Source: Codonopsis lanceolata
Lineage: Eukaryota; Streptophyta; Magnoliopsida; Asterales; Campanulaceae
DNA: 64,000 nt
NCBI GenBank assembly: GCA_013146195.2
Contig: CM028379.1
Coordinates: 160,486,437-160,550,436, forward strand
Direction: 5' to 3'
Shown here: one piece after another, positions 46,984 to 57,813 of the stretch
Layout of the letters: every line of letters starts with the position of its first letter
Numbering within the stretch: the stretch's first letter is position 1
Notes under the pieces: model-generated
What the model saw: the letters and a program-made list of their open reading frames with translations, nothing else
Database searches by the model: none
What the model was told of the DNA's origin: nothing
Translations under genes and position numbers: made by a program

Positions 46984-47029
46984 TATTTGGTAAGTAATGT
47001 AATGTTACTGGTATTGATCGTTGTTTGTG

Positions 47030-47037
47030 TATATAAG
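47030..47037 (+). promoter_or_regulatory. TATA box of the BBE-like gene
   Basis: TATATAAG lies 60 bases upstream of the start codon, leaving a leader of about 30 bases. Confidence 0.75.
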
Positions 47038-47096
47038 AGGAGTGATAAGCAAGTAGAAGCCACAGAAAAAAAATTGGGGGGGAAAAGGGAACAAAC

Positions 47097-48695
47097 ATGA
47101 AGAGATATAGTTGTGTTATTGTGATGTCGCTACAAATTTTGGTATTTGCCTTGTCAATTTCATGGGCAGTATCTGATACAAATCGTACAAACGCTTTTAT
47201 TCATTGCCTTGTACATAACTCTCAACCATCATATCCTAATCCGATCACCAGTGCCATTTACACCCCACATAACCCTTCTTTTTCATCCATTTTCGAAACA
47301 TATGCTCGAAATCTTCGATTTTTTTCGCCTAATCATTCGAACCCTTTAGTCATTGTCGCTGCCTCGCATGAATCTCATGTTCAAGCAACGGTCATTTGTT
47401 CCAAGGCTCATGACTTGATGCTACGAACACGAAGTGGTGGTCATGATTGGGAGGGAGTTTCTTATGTATCACATGTACTCCCGTACGTAATTCTTGATAT
47501 GTTTAACTTTCGAAATTTGAGTATTGATTTGGTCTCCGAGACAATGTGGGTACAGTCTGGTGCGACTCTAGGTGAAGTTTACTACAATATTGCAGCGAAG
47601 AGTAAGACGCATGCCTTCCCAGCTGGTGTTTGTCCAACCGTCGGCGTTGGTGGCCATTTGAGTGGAGGAGGGTTCGGAACCCTGGTTAGGAAATATGGAC
47701 TAGCCACTGACAATGTTATCGATGCCATAGTAGTGGATGTTAATGGTAGAATCCTTGATCGAAAGGGTATGGGGGAGGACCTATTCTGGGCAATCAATGG
47801 AGGTGGTGGAGCTAGCTTTGCAGTAGTTATTTCGTGGAAAATCAAGTTAGTGAAAGTTCCTCCGATTGTAACAACTATTATGGTTAACAGAACAACAGAG
47901 CAAGGAGCTACACAACTCGTCCATAAATGGCAACATGTTGCAACAAGTATTAGTGAGGATTTGTTCGTAAGACTTGAGCTACGAGCTGAGAAAAGTAGTA
48001 GGGTAAAGGCTACTTTTGTGGGATTGTTTCTAGGAAATATGGAGAATCTACTTGCACTTACGACGGAGAGATTCCCAGAACTAGGACTGGCGAGGGAGCA
48101 TTGTACCGAAATGAGTTGGGTGGAATCAACGCTCTTCTTTTTTGCCTATCCCAAAGGCACGCCGTTAGAAGAATTGCTGAAACGAGAGAGTAGCAAAGTG
48201 GGTATCAAGTCAAAATCAGACTTTGTGAAAGAAGCAATATCAAAAGAAGGGTTGGAAGATATATGGAAAAAGATGAGTCAAACTGAGGAGGTTTTGATGC
48301 AGTGGAATCCATACGGAGGGCGGATGAGTGAAATCCCCTCTACTCAAACTCCAACACCACACAGGGCTGGCTATTTGTTCAAAATCCAATACCTAACATA
48401 TTGGAGTGAAGAGGGAAAGGATGGATACCATTTGGATTTGTCTCGACGACTTTACAGTGCGATGACTCCATACGTATCAAAGTCTCCCAGAGAAACATTC
48501 TTGAATTACAGAGATCTTGACATCGGCAGTAGCCCTTACGCTAATGCTACTTATGAAGAAGCAAAAGTATTCGGGACCAAGTATTTCAACCAAAATTTTG
48601 ATAGATTAGTTCGGGTGAAGACTAAGGTCGATCCTGATAACTTCTTTAGAAACGAACAGAGTATTCCCGTTCTACCCAAGACGTTGGGAGTTTAG
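47097..48695 (+). CDS. Berberine bridge enzyme-like FAD-linked oxidase, complete, intronless
   Basis: 532 residues, the usual length for plant BBE-like proteins, which are often intronless. Residues 1-25 form a hydrophobic signal peptide, so the protein should enter the secretory pathway (apoplast or vacuole). The FAD-binding domain keeps both covalent FAD attachment sites: RSGGHDWEG with His116 (8-alpha-histidyl) and CPTVGVGGH with Cys179 (6-S-cysteinyl). GGGFG and INGGGGASFAVV follow. The substrate domain and the C-terminal BBE segment (NYRDLDIG at 470-477, YFNQNFDRLVRVKTKVDPDN at 496-515) are intact. N-glycosylation sequons include N29, N140, N264 and N483. Family members oxidise oligosaccharides, monolignols or alkaloids with O2 or other acceptors; the substrate here cannot be read from sequence. 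No frameshift was seen, and the gene is the only intact isolated ORF between transposons. Confidence 0.96.
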   Translation: MKRYSCVIVMSLQILVFALSISWAVSDTNRTNAFIHCLVHNSQPSYPNPITSAIYTPHNPSFSSIFETYARNLRFFSPNHSNPLVIVAASHESHVQATVICSKAHDLMLRTRSGGHDWEGVSYVSHVLPYVILDMFNFRNLSIDLVSETMWVQSGATLGEVYYNIAAKSKTHAFPAGVCPTVGVGGHLSGGGFGTLVRKYGLATDNVIDAIVVDVNGRILDRKGMGEDLFWAINGGGGASFAVVISWKIKLVKVPPIVTTIMVNRTTEQGATQLVHKWQHVATSISEDLFVRLELRAEKSSRVKATFVGLFLGNMENLLALTTERFPELGLAREHCTEMSWVESTLFFFAYPKGTPLEELLKRESSKVGIKSKSDFVKEAISKEGLEDIWKKMSQTEEVLMQWNPYGGRMSEIPSTQTPTPHRAGYLFKIQYLTYWSEEGKDGYHLDLSRRLYSAMTPYVSKSPRETFLNYRDLDIGSSPYANATYEEAKVFGTKYFNQNFDRLVRVKTKVDPDNFFRNEQSIPVLPKTLGV

Positions 48696-49655
48696 CGACA
48701 AACTTGATACTTGTATAACGTCTTTTTCAGGATATATATCTAAACAAATTTTATTTTTAATTAGTCAAGTAAGTGTTTTACTTTAATTTTGATTGACTAT
48801 TGGGTTTATTGAAAGTTTTATTTGTATTTGGACAACTTTATTACATGTACATATTTGAAAAATTCCATGCATTAAAAGTCAACACACACATATACTATGT
48901 TAAACATGTATTTAAAAGATACTAGGAAACGTGGATGGGAAGAGAAATAAATTCATATAAGTCTTAATTTAGTGAAAATTATGTCAACTTTCTACATTAA
49001 AAGAAAGTGGGAAATTAAATGGGAATGAGAATTTATATTAGTTTAGAAAGAGAAATAAATTCATATAAGTCTTTTGTCAAAATTTATCTAAGAACAAATA
49101 AATGAAAATATATTTTTACCACGGAGGGAGGCCTTGGTTAATGGTTAGTTATTGTCTGTCTAGGCAACTTAAAATTTAATTACTTAATACATGTAGGAAT
49201 ATATAATTAATAGCACCACAAATATTCATGTAGCATAATAACAACAAACTAATCAATCATCACTCAATAGTATGTGATGGGGGAAATTTTATCCAATTAA
49301 GAAAATTTTATTTGATTTTAGTTAATTTATAATATAATTGGGAAATACAATATTAATTAACCTTTAAGAAATAAATAATAATAACTCTAATTGGATTGGA
49401 TTTGATTTAGTATCCAACATTGTCAACGCTTTCTCAAGCAACAATCTACATTTTTGTTTTTAACAAGTTGTTTGGTTGTGTTTGGATTTCAATCTTTATC
49501 TTCAACCGGGTATAAACTTTATACTTGACAAACAATCAAAATATCATTTCATGTTAATTCATCCATCTTTAATGTCAAAGACGTAGTTTTTCAGTTCCAC
49601 ATATCCACCATTACATAATCTTGCGAATTCATTGAATTTGTATAGTATATTTGTA
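48696..49655. other. 3' flank of the BBE-like gene, AT-rich
   Basis: No ORF or recognisable element up to the Helitron-like terminus. A usable polyadenylation signal could not be singled out. Confidence 0.6.
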
Positions 49656-49860
49656 CTAGGTTATCACCCGTGCGATGCACTGTTGATTTAGTGTTATTTC
49701 TGAAACTTATTTTTATAAATATAATCTGCAAGCTATTTGAATGAATAAACAACATCAAGATATCCTCATAATAAATAAATAAATAAATAAATAAACTTTT
49801 AACTACCATGAAAATTGAAGAGTTTTAATAAATTGAAACATTTTACCATGTATAAAGCAG

Positions 49861-52081
49861 AGGATAATTGCATAAAAAACCCTGGCCTATTTTAGGTTTT
49901 GCAAATTGAACCCTGATAATTGTTTATAGACATATTGAACCCCAGGCTATTATTTTCAGTTCAATTCAAACCCTCCGTCTATTTCATACGTTAACTTCTA
50001 ACGGGAAGGTGAGTAGGATGCCAACGTGGCATCCTACGTGACCAATTTTATTTCTTATAAACCTTGTACAAATTTTGTAATTTCATAAAAAACCCTAAAA
50101 TTTATTTTCACCAAATAAAACCTTAAAATTTAAAATAAATAGTTATTTATATACCAATTTCATTTTTTTAAAATAAAGTTATTTTTTTTAGAAAATAGGG
50201 CTCAAAATATGATGCAAGTTTCAATGAGTATTTAATATTTAATACACATCCGATCCAAAATAATCATCATGTTTGATTTCGTACACAAATTAAGAAAAAC
50301 AAATTATCTCTATTATAATATTGGTATAATTTGTATAAAGTATTTATTTAATATGTAATATTTTAATAAAAATTAAAAATTAATATATTTGTTTTAAAAT
50401 TTATTTGTAACATTTAATATTATGTTTAAAACTATAATTTTAAATTATAAATTTTCTTAAAGAAATTAAAAACTAATTAAAGTAAAATTTGTTACCCATT
50501 TGATATTTTAGATATTTTTAAATTATACATTAAAAACTATTCTAAAAATGCATAAGCAAAAATTCTACTACATAAGCAAACCCAGCCGCCCCTTCTATCT
50601 CTGCTCCATCTTTCTCTTTCTAGCCAGTTCATATACCACCATTCTAGCCCTCTCCATCCCGATTTCATCTCCGTCGGAATCCCTCCATCTCCCTCCCACA
50701 AATCTGTTCAAACCCAGCCGCCCCTTCATCTCTTCTTCTTGGCGAACTCCTTCTTCCTCGTGAAGCTTCGACTCCTTCTCCAAGTGCCGATACATCCCAT
50801 GCCCACCATAGCCGCCGGCGTCACCCCTTCTCCCATATGTGCCGCCTCTTCATCTTCCAAGTCGACTCCATCCCTGCAGCCGCCCCTATTTAGACCCAGC
50901 AGCTTTTCTATCTTTTCCCGGCTAATCTCCATGTCCCCCACCCATCTCCCCCAGTTCGTGCTTCATCTCCCCATTCATCTCACTCCACTCAGTAGGCCCC
51001 TTCATCTCCCCACCATTCGACACCCAACAACCCAATTCCCATTCGGACCCTCTTCCGGTTCGTTCGCCCATCATAAAGTCGTACCCTTCCATTTGCCGTC
51101 TCCATATGCTTTCAAGCATCAACCGCCATCCTCAATTTGGGCGTCCATCATCTTCATCTCGACTCTCCTCCGGCCAAATCGCCCCCCTCCTACTAGTTCA
51201 ATACCCAACCACCATGTCTACTGCTTCCAACTCCTTCACTGAAATCATCCAATTTTGGTTGTGATGTGATGGACATCATCTGTCATTTCTCTTTTATTCA
51301 TAGGGGTAAAATTGGAAATTCACACAAATACCAATATTAATAATCCAGTCAAATAGGTTTTCTTAAACGGTGCACCCGGTCAACCAAATAATTATTTAAT
51401 CATTTTTTAAACAACTATAATTTAAAATTTTCTAAAATATCAAATGGGTAACAAATTTTACTTTAATTAGTTTTTAACTTCTTTAAGAAAATTTATAATT
51501 TAAAATTATAGTTTTAAACATAATATTAAATGTTACAAATAAATTTTAAAACAAATATATTAATTTTTAATTTTTATTAAAATATTACATATTAAATAAA
51601 TACTTTATACAAATTATACCAATATTATAATAGATATAATTTGTTTTTCTTAATTTGTGTACGAAATCAAACATGATGATTATTTAGGATCGGATGTGTA
51701 TTAAATATTAAATACTCATTGAAACTTGCATCATATTTTGAGCCTTATTTTCTAAAAAAACAACTTTATTTTTTTAAAATGAAATTGGTATATAAATAAC
51801 TATTTATTTTAAATTTTAAGGCTTTATTTGGTGAAAATAAATTTTAGGGTTTTTTATGAAATTACAAAATTTGTACAAGGTTTATAAGAAATAAAATTGG
51901 CCACGTAGGATGCCACGTTGGCATCCTACTCACCTTCCCGTTAGAAGTTAACGTATGAAATAGACGGAGGGTTTGAATTGAACTGAAAATAATAGTCTGA
52001 GGTTCAATATGCCTATAAACAATTGTCAGGGTTCAATTTATAAAACATAAAATAGGCCAGGGTTTTTTATGCAATTATCCC
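49861..52081. mobile_element. MULE-like element with 667-bp TIRs and 9-bp TSD
   Basis: Left arm 49861-50527 and right arm 51415-52081 are near-perfect inverted repeats starting RGGATAATTGCATAAAAAAC. The perfect TSD ATAAAGCAG is at 49852-49860 and 52082-52090. A diverged repeat unit at about 52640-52665 shows the uninterrupted target (ACCATGTATAAAGGAGG). Arms include GAGTAGGATGCCAACGTGGC. No transposase, so it is non-autonomous. Confidence 0.9.
50528..51414. other. GC-rich captured-looking interior of the MULE
   Basis: The 887-bp loop is C-rich and much less AT-rich than the arms. A plus-strand frame at 50739-51242 encodes 167 residues (Pro/Ser/His-rich) and there are open minus-strand frames too. 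AAACCCAGCCGCCCCTTC occurs twice (about 50579 and 50710). It looks like host gene fragments in a Pack-MULE, but the parent gene was not recognised and no splice structure could be proved. Confidence 0.5.
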
Positions 52082-52090
52082 ATAAAGCAG

Positions 52091-52419
52091 ATATCAGTTT
52101 TAAAATCTATCCGGTTTTGATTTTTGGCAGCAAAAAAGAAGAAGAAGAATATATATATATAGTACCGTATCCACAGTCTTAGTGGTTTTTTATTTATTTA
52201 TGAAAAAGTTGTTTATAATAAGATTATTTTCTAAACTTGTAATAAATAGTTAAAAATTTGAAAAAAAAAATGAAACATAAGGTAAATATTCACAATTGAT
52301 CATATGAATATGTAATTGAAAGATTAAAACCTATGAGAATTGATAAAATCTATCCGCCAAAAAAAATTTTACCATGAAAATTTAGAGTCCTAATCAAGTG
52401 AAATACGTTTAAATCAAAT

Positions 52420-52483
<64 letters not shown>

Positions 52484-53100
52484 TACATACATACATACAC
52501 ATGAAAAATCTATTCACCAAAAAAACTTACCATGAAAATTTGGAGTCATAATCAAGTGAAACGTGTTTAAATCAAATGTGATAAAATATATTCGGTATTA
52601 ATCGATTTTGGCATAAAAAATGGCAAAAAAAAAAACTTTTACCATGTATAAAGGAGGTAGCAGTTTTAAAATATATCCGGTCTAAAATAATACTATAAAT
52701 ACATATATAGTACCGTATGCACGGTTTTAATAGTTTTTTTTTTGTAAAAATTATTTATAATAAGATGATTTTCTAAACTTGTAATAAATAGTTACATTTT
52801 TAATTAAAATAATATGAAAACAACGAAAAATAAGGTACATATTCAAAATTGATCATATGAATATGTAATTGAAAGATTAAATCTATGAGAATTGATAAAA
52901 TCTATTCACAAAAAAACACTTTTACCATTAAAATTTGGAGTCTTAATCAAGTGAAACACATCTAAATCAAATGTGATAAAAATCTATCTCGTACTAACCG
53001 ATTTTGGCAAAAAATAATAATTATAATTTTTTTTTTACTATTTGTAAAGGAGGCACCAGTTTTAAAATCTATCCGGTTTTAATTTTTGGCAGCAAAGAAA
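52091..53100. repeat. Internal repeats of the Helitron-like element, unit about 390 bp
   Basis: TACCATGAAAATTTGGAGTC recurs at about 52370, 52530 and 52923 and in degraded form at 49804. CAGTTTTAAAATCTATCCGG recurs at about 52092, 52662 and 53056. One unit includes a TA run at 52422-52480. Confidence 0.8.
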
Positions 53101-53237
53101 AAGAAAAAAAATCACAACTTCACAAGAAGTTGACACGTTGAAGCACATAATTCGTTTAAAACTTTATGCATTCAACACAAAGTCGTCATGTGGCAGCAGC
53201 GACTTCTATTTAAATAATAGTTAATAGATTAGTAATT

Positions 53238-53241
<4 letters not shown>

Positions 53242-53280
<39 letters not shown>
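53242..53280. repeat. TA microsatellite
   Basis: About 19 TA/AT units beside the second Helitron-type 5' start. Confidence 0.95.
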
Positions 53281-53283
<3 letters not shown>

Positions 53284-53602
53284 GAACAAATAACATAAAA
53301 TTATCTTGTGAATAATTTGTATTAATTAAATAGTATGAAAATGAAAAGAGATGAAAATTGAAGAGTTTCGGTCAAATTAAACGTGTATAAATTAAACAGA
53401 ATAAAATCAAATTAGTTTTAAGATTTTTATCTTATCTAATTAGATTTAAGATTTTTATCTTAAATTAATCAATTTTGAAATTTTTTTTACTATTTCAATG
53501 GTGACACGTGGCATCACAAAATCCCTTTTAAACATTTAGTTTTTCATAGAAAATCGCTACGTGGCAGCAGCGACTTCTGTTTTAGTAATAGTTATAGATA
53601 GA

Positions 53603-54239
53603 TCGTACAAATTACATAAATGTGTGTCGGTCATAGAAGGGGCATTTTAATCTCTTCTCGAAAGTAAGGGTCTCATTGGTCTTTTGCTCGAGGTAGGGGA
53701 AATGTGGTCATTTACATAGGATTAAATAGACTAAACAAATGAGTACCAACGACAAGTACTAAAATAGTAAGAAAAGTTAAGTCTAGTCCCTCGTTTATAA
53801 AGTTTTGAAGAAATAAGACCAACATAAGGAATTTGAACAACTACAAGGACAAATAAATTATTTAATCCAAAAAGCTACATTTTTTTGTCAAAAAAAACTT
53901 TTCTTTGCTGAATTTTCACATCTTTCAATAAATTAGTTGACAGTTTAATACCCTCAAAATATCCCCTAATAATACAAATTCAATAGTTTTTTTTTCCACC
54001 TCACAATTAGCAAGGACATTAAGACACTTTTAAAGGCAAGATGGAGTAATTATTAGCCTATCAACAAGATGTGAATCTAAAAAAATCCATATTAAGGATT
54101 GATTTGACATGTCATATATTCCCTCCTTCAAATTATTGTTATAGTTTAACTTTTTGATCAAGCCAAATACTTTTTAAATAAAAAATTGACGTAATATTAA
54201 ATAACACATAAAATATTAAATATTTTTGCTTTTATAGTA
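53603..54239. other. Unassigned AT-rich DNA
   Basis: No ORF, TIR or repeat recognised between the two Helitron-like termini. Confidence 0.6.
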
Positions 54240-54275
54240 CTAATATAACACCCGTGCGATGCACGTGCTAAAATT
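54240..54275 (-). mobile_element. Second Helitron-like 3' terminus
   Basis: The minus strand reads CACGTGCATCGCACGGGTG, then TTATATTAG and host T. This is the same hairpin as at 49660-49690 but with TTAG in place of CTAG. The matching 5' end to the right was not found. Confidence 0.45.
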
Positions 54276-55359
54276 AAACTTGAAAAAAAAATTATAAATA
54301 ACTTCAATGCTAACAAATTTCACAAATTTCATACAAAATATAAGTTTCAATTAAATAAAGAAGTAAATAAATACAACAAAAATATTAAGCAAAATAAAAC
54401 TTCGGATAAACAGTCCTTTAAATAAGAATACTTACCATACATCTTAGAAGACTTCTTTAAATACAACATTCGTCGTAGTACAACTATTTGGTTTATCATT
54501 TTCAGAAAACAAAATTTGAAGTCCTTTCGAATTAATAACTCTAGATAAAGCAAAGAGATTTCAATTCCAATCCCTAGGCTTGGAAATCAGTGCAAAAGAG
54601 GGAGAGACATGCACGTCAGACACAACTTCCCGTTTTGTTCTGATAATTAATGGAATAATGAGAGGCATGATCACACAAAATGATAAAGACTAATAGATGT
54701 GCTATTTACAAACACTGAAGATGATTAAAGATGGTTCTTATGCATCCATGGACAGACATAGCTGCTCAATAGTCAAAATTCTAAAGTCAGCTCAGTATGG
54801 AAGGGGTACTGAACATGATTAAATATGGTTTTTTGATTCATTGGCCTCCAAATTGTCATATGATGACTCATAAGTATACTTAATCTATGGGAAGATATAT
54901 TTGTAAAATTTGGAGGCTGCCGCAAGATCCATGGAAAAGGTATCTTCCCTTATAATATTATGTGTTCTGACATAGTAGTTTTTTCTTTATTAGTCAAAGT
55001 ATTCATATTATTATTGGATAGTAATACAAAGTCAACTATATTTGTAAGCATGACTTAATTTCTTTTTTTGTTTCAGATGTTTCAAAATCAAGAACAAAGA
55101 AACAAAACTGGGAAATAGAAAAAAAGGTTAGTGTTTGGGATTTTTATACATTATATGCTTGTCTAAATCACGTGAATTTTAGAGAGCAAAATCTATTTCA
55201 AATGGTTCTTTCATTAATGCCGAACTGAATTTAAGAGAGCTGGAGATAAAATTTTATTAATACACCACAGTGACTGCATGAAGTGAAATCAAGTTTTTTT
55301 TTTTTTTTGTCAATCGAAGTGATATCAATTGGTCGTAAAAAAATACACATAAATCAATA
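54276..55359. other. Unassigned AT-rich DNA
   Basis: Only short ORFs without domains. It may be interior of the element ending at 54240. Confidence 0.5.
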
Positions 55360-55735
55360 GAAATGAAATCAATTGACGAAATACACCACACTCCCAAATA
55401 CATCCGATCAAGGGCAAAATGGACCAAAAGGAAACCAAAAATAAAACACAGATTTTAAAGTTACAGATTAGAGAAAAACTTACAGATTACACTTTAATGG
55501 CGGCAGATGGGGCTGCGAATTGAGAGAGTGAGAGACCTGCTCTAGAAATCAATCGAAGTGAAATCAATTGATGAATTACCCCTCAATTTCAAATACACCT
55601 AATCACAGACAAAGTGAAACAAAAAAATAGATTGGAGAGAAACTTACATATTACACTTTAGTGGCAACAAATAAGGCGGCGGAGTGAGGAAGTGAGAGAG
55701 ATGCTCCAGAAATCAATTGACGAATTGCCAATTGT
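55360..55735. repeat. Tandem duplication, unit about 190 bp
   Basis: GAAATCAATTGACGAAATAC through GAGAGACCTGCTCTAGAAAT (55364-55550) is repeated with divergence at 55563-55725, including ACTTACAKATTACACTTTA. Confidence 0.8.
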
Positions 55736-55847
55736 ATCTACCATAGCATCACAATCCCTTTCAAGTACTCAATTAAAATAATAAAGGTACAATCTAAAAG
55801 ATTAAAAGAAAAAATTCTTGAAATCAAATACCCATAAATTTCATATA

Positions 55848-57808
55848 TGTTGGAATATGCTTGTTGATAAGTAATTTATCTTCTTGCATATTCTGAATAT
55901 TTTGATTTGCTTGTTCCCATTATTGCGAGTCATAACAAGTAGCTAAAAGGTTCATGTACCGATTAGTGTGGCAATTTGTTTGACATCACATAGGTCTTAG
56001 ATTAGGTTTATCCTGATCAAGTCCTAACTTCGTAATGATGATCAACAGACTAGAAATTCATATGCACTAGCACCAGCAGACATGCTAAGGCATCAAAGAT
56101 CTTCAGAAGACTCGTCACCAGAAGACTTGTCATAAGCGCAACAGAATACCTTTAAGACTCGCCATCAGCAGACATGCTACGGTTTGATTGTTTATACCGG
56201 CACTCCTCTCTTGCAAAAGACTCACTTTTCTGGATTGAACATCTCACCAGCACACTTGGATCTGCACATGATACAAAGAGACAAGACTGCAGTAGATCAA
56301 GAAGAGACAAAATGTTCAAGCCTCAAAAGTCACTCAAATCTTTATGAAGTCTGACATCTCTGATGCTGTAAAGTCTTCTCTTTCACTCACGTGGTTTGGA
56401 AAAGTCAAAAGAATCTACTTTATTTGACAGACCACCTAACAGTGCATTATGATTCAGACCTACTTTTTAGAGAGTTATCATACAGTCTGACGGGCAACCA
56501 GTTATAGGATCTGCAAGACAAAGCTTTTATCCAACAGTCAAAGATCCGACGAATAACATCTCTATCCAACAGTCCTCAACAACGACATCATTTCAAACGG
56601 ATATAAAATCTATCATCATCTCTCAACGATCAAATGGACCTCGGTCTATAAAAGAAATCCCTCTTTTTCTTCAAACCATATAGTCAAAAAAATGTTAAAA
56701 ATCGACCATCTACAATAAGAACCTGTTCGACAAAGCTGTGAGATCTATCAGAGATCATCTCACTAAAGCATCTCAGATCTCCACAAAAGATTGCAGTGAG
56801 CGAAACCAAACCTTAGCAAACCACTCTCGATGGGTTGTTAAGAATAAAAGGATTTGAGAAGAAGAGATAGATCATAAATTTCTGTAGACAGAGATCGATG
56901 TCTTGGTCAAGAACCAATTTCTTGATTTGAGTTCTTCATTCTTCTTCGAAGAACTCAGCCTCTAACAAAGCTTCAAGATTTTATTCCTAAAGTTAGAGGT
57001 CAAGCTCTTAGATTGATTTGAAGATAGATTTCAGATGGTGTCCAAGGAAGATGAAAAGCTGTCTGTAAATATCACATTCATATCTTCAGATTTGTATTCC
57101 TATACAAATGCTGTTGATTGTGCAATAACATATCATCATACGGAGTCGAGTGCCCTGCACTCAGTTGTTCAGATAATTTTTATCTGAACAACCCGTAAAG
57201 TTGTCTTCTCATATCTATTCCCCATTGTCCTCTCCTATCACTCTCTTTACTTAAGAACTTGTCTATGAATAATTAAGTAAATATTAAGGCTTGGAACGAC
57301 GAGGACATAAACTTTACATAGAGAGTCTAGGTTGATGTATTTTGTAATTTATCCTTGAATAAATTTAGAATTTATTTCAAATGGTTTATCTTTTAATATT
57401 CAGCCTTTTACTTCTCTATGAGATTTTATAAATCGATTAATCATTTGAAAAGCTAATCTCTCATGACTTCCTAAACCTACATTTGGAAGAAGAATTAAGT
57501 GTGTTGTTTTTCTGAACATATATTCGTATACATCCACTTAATACTTCTTTCTAAATCCAAGCCTTAAAATTTCTGCTGCTCTTAAACTCTTTAAACAGAC
57601 TTTTAATTTACTTGCAATTCACTAGCATAGTTCATTACTCCTCTAAGAACAAGTCTGCTGTTTAGTACTACCAGCAGAGATGCTCGCTGTGCAAACTGCT
57701 TATGTCATTAAAATCTGCACTTTATGAAAATAAGAAGAAAAGTTTTTAATAGGCATCATAGGCTATTCACCCCCCTCTAGCCTATTTGAGCATCAATGTG
57801 GACCATCA
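55848..57808 (+). mobile_element. Solo LTR, 1.96 kb, Copia-like, with ATATA TSD
   Basis: Starts TGTTGGAATATGC and ends GACCATCA. Flanks ATATA are at 55843-55847 and 57809-57813 (a low-complexity match). The TATA box TCTATAAAAG is near 56645. Near its 3' end is GGCTATTCACCCCCCTCTAG. An inverted, more diverged relative lies at 40741-42330. No internal genes. Confidence 0.78.
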
Positions 57809-57813
57809 ATATA

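Larger units (their letters stand above)
49656..53602 (-). mobile_element. Helitron-like non-autonomous element, interrupted by a MULE
   Basis: On the minus strand the 3' end is a short hairpin (GTGC-ATC-GCAC) followed by GGGTGATAACCTAG then host T (49655), the Helitron CTRR-T pattern. The 5' end is A then TCTATCTATAAC, followed by CAGAAGTCGCTGCTGCCACG, the plant Helitron-type start, at 53602. A second such 5' start is at 53228. The interior has diverged repeats of about 390 bp and no Rep/helicase. Confidence 0.6.
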
